Assembly: GCF_000264995.1 (NCBI RefSeq)
Contig: NW_006767447.1
Coordinates: forward strand, 296,714-356,554
Direction of reading: 5' to 3'
Length of the DNA stretch: 59,841 nt
DNA from: Punctularia strigosozonata HHB-11173 SS5
Taxonomy: Eukaryota > Basidiomycota > Agaricomycetes > Corticiales > Punctulariaceae
Part shown: one piece after another, positions 53,815 through 59,841 of the stretch
How positions within the stretch are numbered: the first letter of the stretch is position 1
Layout: the number at the start of each line of letters is the position of its first letter
Notes under the pieces: model-generated
The model's input: the letters and a program-made list of their open reading frames with translations, nothing else
Databases searched by the model: none
What the model was told of the DNA's origin: nothing
Made by a program: the position numbers and the translations under genes

Positions 53815-56800
53815 ATGCCCAAGTGCAACCAGTGTGTTTGACGGCCCACAAGAGTTATTCCCCTTGTGTGTCTGCAGCAGTGGTTACTCGAAGACATGCT
53901 CAACGTGCATGGAAAGAAACCAGAAGAGCAAGATTACTGTACTTTTATGACTGTAAGTTCGTCCCACGTTCCCGGGGCACCCGAACTGAACCTACTGTCC
54001 CCTGGCACCCTGAACCTCCGGGACACATTATCTCTGACCGTGAGAGTCCTGAATCTGACCGTGTGATAAAGAAATCTGACCTCGTGGGCATGTGTCCCCC
54101 AGGCAGGCTGCGGATGAACTTCCCACAGCCCCGAACTTGGGGGGTGTCCCCTGTCCCCTCTGACCTGGCCAAACTTACAGTTGTAAAAGTACAGTAGCAA
54201 GAGATCAGACAAGGAGAACATGAACCCTACCATACAATCAGACATTCCAAAAGCCTAACCATCAATCCTGTCTCTAGCTGACTGCACCCGATTGCTTGAG
54301 CAGCACCGCGACGGTGCCTTCAAGCTGAATACATATATCAGTATATGCCACAAGGATATCTTTGACAGTATGTTGGATGGACCAGCACCTATACATTCAC
54401 GTGCAAATGCCTTGCGGAGGCATCTTGCAAAAGCTACAGGGTATAACTGGAAGTGAGTTGTCAAGTGGTCAATACGATGACATGACTCACCTGCTTGAGC
54501 TCAGCCAGAAGGTGATCAAGAAGGTCCGCAACGGAGTTATTGTCTCATACTATTGTCAGCAGCTTGAAGGACAGCAGATGAAGAGCAGTCACCACGAGGA
54601 TCCAACCAAACGCCAGGCACGATGTACAATGGTGTGCTTCCAATGTAACAGCTGGCTACATTTTACCTTCATCGACAATGTGCCGGGTCTAGTTTATATC
54701 CAGATGTGCCATGATCTTGCTCATGAACGTGTCACCGATATATCCATTCCCAAAGATGTTATTGCATTAATCGAGAATAATCGGGAGCTAACACCGAGCG
54801 CAATAAGTTCTCAACATGACAACAACGAGAGAGTGAGTAATGTACCTATTTTGGCAGATTTGGGATGTAATATTGAAGAAATACAAGACTGGCAAGCTCA
54901 CAGACAAAAACTGGATTACCGAGCACCAAGTCTATGCACGGTGGTCCAAGCTAAATGAGAGAGTCTGGCGGTTGAATCATGATGAAGTAACATCAGCTCA
55001 GATGCTTCTGAAGCAAGCTGATGGAGGTACCGTTGAGATAATCCCTATATCAGAGGAGGAGGGCCGGTCATCATTTGCCTATGCCTTTAAAGACTCTCTT
55101 CGCATGTGGGGTGCAAAGGCAGTTGAGCTGTGCGTTGACTCAATGTGTGAGTATATTCCATGTTCGGTATGCACGCACTTACAGGTTCTGCTAGTCAAGA
55201 TGAATGCAGCTGGATACAAACTTTTTGCATTTGTTGCAGAGGCAAACGGACAGTCGCTACCGCTCACCTTTCTATTCACAAGGGGTGTAAGTGAATCCAA
55301 AGGCAGCGCAAAACAAAGAATCCTCATGCAAGTTCTTATCTTCCTCCGGCGGCACTTGATGTCTATCCGGTTTACGATCTCTGACAAGGACCCTTCAGAG
55401 ATTGGTGCCTGCCAGGTAGTCTTCCCATCAGCACGGCACTCAATCTGCTATTGGAATATCATTAAATATGTCAAAGAACGGTTGGCGGAAAACAAACCAT
55501 CAGCTGCATATGATCCCCGTAAGGTGCATGGTATCTTCCCGTTTATCAACCCGACGTGGTTTTGCGAGGAGACGTTGGTGAATATCTTGATGGTTGGATT
55601 TTGAAATGTCTGGGAACTACAACGGTGGTGTGCGTGCAAGCCTGATTGCAAATCGCCAGGTAAGAACCTGATAACCATCAGCAACTCGCCAGTAGACTGA
55701 CAAAACAAATTAGAGGGAGCTGGCAACGACATTACCTCCTCTTGTTATTATTAAAGCAGGCACTCGGTGTATACCTGTCTGGCCTGAACCTCCAAAGCTG
55801 ACAGCCAAGGAGCTGTCAACCTTCTGCCCCATTGAGCACAGGACCACGATCATTGAGAAGATGCACCTACACCTCCATCAGCACCCGTCCATTCCATTCA
55901 ATGATGTCAAAGGAACTTGCCTTGAGCCTAGTGAAATCCACGAAGGTGCGGTCTCCAACATGTACCACTTCTGCGTGAAGTACGGCTTGTCACAGGTCTG
56001 GGAGTATATGTGGAATCGGTGGTACTGCCCAGAGCAGTGGAAGCTCTGGGCGCGGTCAGTCTCACTTGAGATACCCGTGTTGAAATTGACGATGGTTGTT
56101 GAGAGCCTATGGCGGGTTCTGAAGCATTGTGACCTGTCAAACTTTAATCGGCTGGGACTAGACCTCGTTACATACATCATTTTGACAAAGACACTTCCTC
56201 ATGTACGGAATCAGATCCGCATCATCCTCTCAGGATTTTGCCCAGGCCGCGGCAATGCAATCACGGAGTGGCAAAAGGACTTCCGGACCAGCTGGCTCAA
56301 CCTCTCATAACTGGATGAGCAGCGATCTATCAAGAAAGAGTTAGAATGGCTGTATAAACCAAAGAAGACGAAAGGATGCACGGAACAGCTTACACAGATC
56401 TGGGAAAATGCGAAGAGAGAGCCAGGCTCCTACCACACCAGCCTGAAGACGTGGACCTGTAGCTGCCCACACTATCTCATCAGCCATTTTCTGTTGTGCA
56501 AGCATTTGGTTCACACTGCAAATGCACACCTCAAGTTCGACTACAGAACGGATCATCACTTTTTCACAGCACTGCATTGTGAATGATTGGTCCTGTTCTA
56601 TTGACTCCCGGCCATTCATGCTGAAACCAGCTCGCTGCCCGCAGCCATTGAACAACCCGCACCGATACAGCGGAAGATCTTGCAATGCATTCAAGAGGAA
56701 CCACCGGTCTGTGCAATTCAGACTACCAGCAGTGCCAGAGAGACAACGGAGGGTGAAGAGAGGATCCTTGCAGACCATACAGAGAGGTTGCCAGATAGGT

Positions 56801-57154
56801 GGGAGCAAAGCGACGAAGAGCGGCCGCGTGTTGAACGGGACTCTCAGGACTGCAGGAGCAAATTACTGGAACCTAATGAAGTGAGTTACACGTGCCTACT
56901 TGCCGCGGATGCATTTCTCAAGTCTGAAATAGGTATGTATCACTCCAGCCAAGCTCGTAGCTGTTGAGCGAGACCTCGATGCAATCAAAGAGGTCATCAG
57001 AAAGGGTACCCTTCATCTGAAGCAGGCAAAGCACATTCGGGATGTCTTCGAGCACATCCATGAAGTTGGTGGAGAAATATATAGAGACTTACACGCCAAA
57101 AAACCTCGTCGTACCTGGACTGACACAACCCCAAACACCATGTATTTAAATTAG
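53815..57154 (+). pseudogene. MULE transposase with SWIM zinc finger, interrupted
   Basis: Candidate start ATG 53815 (MPKCNQ, then introns). Recognisable blocks: QWLLEDMLNVHGKKPEEQ, LLEQHRDGAFKLNTYI, GYNWKLSSGQYDDMTHLL, ICHKDIFDSML, RRHLAKATG, QARCTMVCFQCNSWLHFTF and ITEHQVYARWSKLNERVW. The MULE catalytic core is LCVDSM (first Asp), YKLFAFVAEANGQSLPLTFL, FTISDKDPSEIGACQVVFP (second Asp) and HSICYWNIIKYVKERL. Then VWEYMWNRWYCPEQWKLWAR, VESLWRVLKHCDLSNFN (Glu region) and the SWIM finger WTCSCPHYLISHFLLCKHLVH (CxC...CxH). The last frame ends at TAG 57152-57154. It is broken by a MITE at 53934-54196 and an in-frame TAA at 56308-56310; the frame also changes near 55602. Splice borders are approximate. 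Confidence 0.8.
53934..54196. mobile_element. 263-bp MITE inserted in the MULE transposase gene
   Basis: Inverted ends TACTGTACTTTTA...ACTGTAAGTT on both sides, flanked by a direct repeat AGCAAGA/GCAAGA (53928-53933 and 54197-54202). Removing it rejoins the transposase frame as KKPEEQ-EIRQGEH, which supports a true insertion. Confidence 0.8.
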
Positions 57155-57263
57155 AGGGTCTCGTATACAGACGGGCATGTATTCTGTATTCTAATTGATA
57201 CCTCTGCTGAACCTCATGTCGTCGCACGACAAAGGTGCAAAGTCAACACGCACGTGACTGGGT

Positions 57264-57299
57264 TGGTGGCTGTCCACAAATTAGTGGAGGGTCATATTG
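57264..57299 (-). repeat. MULE terminal inverted repeat, right
   Basis: 36 bp ending GGAGGGTCATATTG; reverse complement of the left end with three mismatches. Confidence 0.82.
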
Positions 57300-57448
57300 C
57301 GGGAAATTTGTATGAGCGTGCCATACTGTAAAGTAAGTATGCTTATGTAATGCTATGCTATGATGTGACTTTGCCATGTCTTGCTACCAAGCGAATGGTG
57401 GAAACCAGCGAACGAGTTGGCTGCCAGATTCCACTGACCTTGACACAG

Positions 57449-57518
57449 GATTCCACCGCCCCTGCCAACCACTGGATGCGTGCTGGTGCATCCGGTGGGA
57501 TCCAGGGGCACTGGAATC
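57449..57518. repeat. 70-nt imperfect hairpin
   Basis: Arms of about 31 nt (GATTCCACCGCCCCTG... and the mirrored ...CAGGGGCACTGGAATC) around the loop GTGCTGGT. It lies outside the MULE terminus. Possibly a small MITE or a transcript hairpin. Confidence 0.5.
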
Positions 57519-57718
57519 ACCGCCAGATATGGACATGTCCATCCATAGATGGTAAATAGTTCCCACCATACAAAATACCAATGTTATCCTCAATATCGGC
57601 AGGTAGGTCATGCGAACGATGGGCTCTTGGTTCATAATACATCAGTAAGGGAGATCATATTTTCGTTGATACATGTATACACCTCTAGTCTACGATATCC
57701 TATTGTTGAGCAGGGATC

Positions 57719-59116
57719 GTGGACTGCACCACAATCTACAAGGGTGTAAACTGCGAGCTCAACGCAGACGGCGAGATGTTCATCGACGATGTGGCCATTG
57801 TCACCTGCCTCGTGATCAACGGCCTCATCATTGGCGGGGCATTCGAGGTCTACGAGGTGTTCGTTGTCTGCGGGGTGTTGATTGTCTGTGGGGCATTGAT
57901 CATCTGCAGGGTGTTCTCTGTTTACAAGGTGTTCTCTGTTTGTGAGGTGTTCACGGTCTGCAAGGTGTCCGTGGTCTGTGAGGTGTTCATGGTCTGCGTG
58001 GTGTTCGTCGCCGGCACGTTCGGCGTCAACTGCATGGCCATCAACACTGAGTTGATCTCCTCAGACGAAACGAAGTTGAAGTGGGCAGTTGCCTTTGGGT
58101 ATTTGGCCTTGTCGTGTTGTACCATTTGTCTGTCTCACCTACAGCATGGTCTTATCAGAATTGTATACTGAGCTTAATGAATGCCGTACTCACTCAGCCC
58201 AGGGTGGCCTAAGGGTCTTCATGGTCTGCTCAACAAGTCCCAGGCCGTCGGTGCTTGCGACTTGTGACTTGGTGATAACGTACCAGCAACCTAACCTCTT
58301 GTAGATGCCGTCTAGTTCAGCTTCCAATTTATCCCAAAAGCCTGTCGTCCCGCCACGAATTCAAGCTTCGGCATTGTTTTCAGTTGCCGCAGGTTCTGTG
58401 TTCATGAACGATCCTTTGATATCCATTGATGTGTCGGGGGGCAGAGCCGCCAATGGGCTGGGCTCTTCAGCTTCCTCAGCAAGTGCAGCTGCTCGGTGCA
58501 TTTTGCAAGACCTCAAAGTTTTGCCTTTTCCATTGGTGGTCGATGACTGCACCAATGGCTCCACGATCATGGTCTGCATGGCCAGATAATGAGCAACATC
58601 GAGCTGAAGCATTAGCTGACTCACCATTAGAGCTAGCACTGCCATAGTGTCGGTCGGAAATGATGCCGGTAAAGGTCCTTGCCACCAATTCTTCACGAAT
58701 TCGGCAGTAAATTCTTCAATGGGTGTTGTGGCTATCACTTGTCCAAAGATCTCATTTTGAGTAATCAGTAACCGCATGCAAGAAACATGTATCGGGTCAT
58801 CGGATCACCTTTTTTTGCATGTGACTTTTTATTTCTGTGGCTTTATTGACAAGCCACTTATCGACAACGGTCTTGACGTATGGATCAGTTGCATAGGCTG
58901 GGATACGAGGTTGGATATTTCAGGTGGTGAGGCTATTTTGCACACTCTTGATGGCACCCATCAACATCTGCTGAGGCTTAACGAAGAAAAAGCGAATGCA
59001 TTGCGCCAGCATATGCTACTGCGGACACCGTCAGTTCAATCCAGTCAATAGGGTGATCATATACTTACCTCCTGGATGGCATTCAGTTGAGAGTTGTCAT
59101 CAACAATCTCTTTCAT
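57719..59116 (-). pseudogene. Decayed coding region, unknown
   Basis: Minus-strand reading from ATG 59116 gives MKEIVDDNSQLNAIQE, then after a short intron HMLAQCIRFFFVKPQQMLMG, a TGA stop, AYATDPYVKTVVDKWLVNKA, and from about 58777 ITQNEIFGQVIATTPIEEF, EFVKNWWQGPLPASFPTDTM, AVLALMVSQLMLQLDVAHYL and EAEEPSPLAALPPDTSM. Further left the frame runs into Asn-Thr-Gln-rich repeats (QTTDTLQTVNTSQTENT) with stop codons. The protein-like character in pieces with stops between suggests a broken gene, perhaps from another transposon. No family recognised. The plus-strand ORF across 57719-58171 looks like the shadow of the repeat. Confidence 0.35.
57845..58010. repeat. 18-bp tandem repeat, about nine copies
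   Basis: Degenerate units of the GAGGTGTTCxxxGTCTGC type (plus strand), in phase with a six-codon Asn-Thr-xxx-Gln-Thr-xxx pattern on the minus strand. The 18-bp period keeps both strands in frame. Confidence 0.8.
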
Positions 59117-59515
59117 CTGAAAAAATCTAGATCACTATATGGCACTGTGTAGTGCAATATAGCCTCCATAGGTCCATAGCGATGTCCTTTGCTACCCATG
59201 CTAGAAATCTGCCAGCCAATGCTATCATAGTGCTATAGGTGCTATAGAGGGTACTGTCATGGCTACAGTAGCTATGTAGGGCATACCTTAGTGCTATATA
59301 GCTCACACACTAGTGTTACTGAAACTATATATCCTATGTAAACTCTACAGCAATCATATGCTTGATAGATATTATAGTCATCTGAATAAAATTACTTTTA
59401 TTTATTTATTATATATCACTGATAATCTTCCAAATTCTAGTAAAGAATTATTATTTTTCATCATATTTTATATAAGTGACAAAATTGTATCGAGTACTAT
59501 TAGTGAATGGTGATT
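59117..59515. other. AT-rich stretch with CTATAG words
   Basis: No gene recognised. From 59150 to 59340 the words CTATAG, GCTATA and CATAGCTA recur irregularly; 59340-59515 is strongly AT-rich (TTTATTTATTATATATC). The sharp change to GC-rich DNA at about 59520 suggests a boundary of repeats. Confidence 0.5.
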
Positions 59516-59622
59516 ACGTAAGCAGCGTAGACATGCCGCCCATAGACATAGGGGGAGTGGGGGAGGGTGCTGGCACTGAGCGAGGGGCGGTAGGCGATGG
59601 GCAAGTAGCGGGAGGGGCGCGA

Positions 59623-59841
59623 CCGCCGTTAGCGGCTCACGCTGGGCGGAGGTGGCGTGATGGAGGGAGGCGAACCCGAGTGCAACCGCGTTGGCGGCTC
59701 GCGTTCGGCGTTGGGCGATGGAGGGTGCGAGGGTGGGAGGCGACGCCGAACGCGACCGCGTTGGCGGCTCGCGCTCGGCGTTGGGCGATGGAGGGCGCGA
59801 GGGTGAAAGGCGACGCCGAACGTCGACCGCGTTGGCGGCTC
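59623..59841. repeat. GC-rich minisatellite, about 70-bp unit, truncated by the window edge
   Basis: The word CCGCGTTGGCGGCTC occurs at 59686, 59756 and 59827 (spacing 70 and 71), with a diverged copy at 59623. Units contain GGCGTTGGGCGATGGAGGG and GGCGACGCCGAACG. It continues beyond the window. Confidence 0.85.

Larger units (their letters stand above)
52141..57299 (+). mobile_element. MULE DNA transposon, degenerate, with nested elements
   Basis: Terminal inverted repeats at 52141-52176 and 57264-57299 match in 33 of 36 positions (core GACCCTCCACTAATT, GGACAGCCACCA). The interior encodes a Mutator-type transposase with a SWIM zinc finger. A 1.3-kb long-TIR element (52234-53533) and a 263-bp MITE (53934-54196) have inserted into it. 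No convincing 9-bp target duplication was found next to the ends. The transposase has in-frame stops, so this copy cannot supply its own enzyme. TIR lengths are minimum estimates. Confidence 0.82.

Noticed and set aside
57719-58171. Plus-strand membrane protein (Val/Cys-rich)
   Set aside because: The hydrophobic character comes from the 18-bp repeat read on the opposite strand; no start context or homologous motif.
1-59841. CRISPR arrays, bacterial operons or ribosome binding sites
   Set aside because: The genes are intron-rich and eukaryotic; no array of spaced direct repeats was seen.

Overview
The window is eukaryotic. Genes are dense, compact and split by many 45-65 nt introns, mostly with GTRNGT donors and YAG acceptors. 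The gene set is fungal: a fused uridine kinase/UPRTase, an Svf1-like protein, an Acl4-like chaperone, an Rsr1-type Ras protein and a fungal OPT transporter. Gene style and transposon types (Ngaro, Tad-like LINE, Harbinger, MULE) point to a basidiomycete, probably an Agaricomycete. The species is not identified.

Layout. 1-6407 is a dead LINE ending in poly(A). 6.8-34.1 kb is a housekeeping block: CAX Ca2+/H+ exchanger (+), GDSL rhamnogalacturonan-acetylesterase-like enzyme (-), URK1 (-), CTU2/NCS2 (-), ACL4-like TPR chaperone (+), an unknown protein (+), a DUF155/RMND1-type mitochondrial protein (-), SVF1 (+), OMA1 protease (+), an SDR lacking the usual Tyr (-), a long disordered protein (-), cytosolic methionyl-tRNA synthetase (+) and an OPT transporter (-).

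34.16-44.27 kb is a transposon nest. A short repeat (X) is split with no target duplication by a 5,710-bp Ngaro-type tyrosine-recombinase retrotransposon, which has perfect A1...B1-A2-B2 split repeats, a spliced Gag, RT-RNase H and a recombinase. It is followed immediately by a Harbinger-like DNA transposon with a Myb-like gene and a DDE transposase between 433-bp inverted arms. Each arm contains a promoter-proximal coding exon. A 655-bp N gap lies inside this element.

44.6-52.1 kb returns to housekeeping genes: Ras/Rsr1 (-), SR-type cyclophilin (+), eIF4B (-), ARPC2 (+) and a class-V aminotransferase-like PLP enzyme (-). 52.14-57.30 kb is a MULE transposon with a SWIM-type transposase containing in-frame stops. 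Nested in it are a 1.3-kb long-TIR element carrying two tRNA-like Pol III modules and a 263-bp MITE. The last 2.5 kb holds a decayed coding region with an 18-bp tandem repeat, AT-rich DNA and a GC-rich 70-bp minisatellite that runs off the edge.

Several housekeeping genes are divergent pairs with short shared promoters: CTU2/ACL4, DUF155/SVF1, RSR1/cyclophilin and eIF4B/ARPC2. The transposons lie against, not inside, the housekeeping genes: X starts next to the 5' end of the OPT gene and the MULE starts 63 bp upstream of the PLP-enzyme ATG. Gene models were spliced by eye, so internal exon borders are approximate unless stated.
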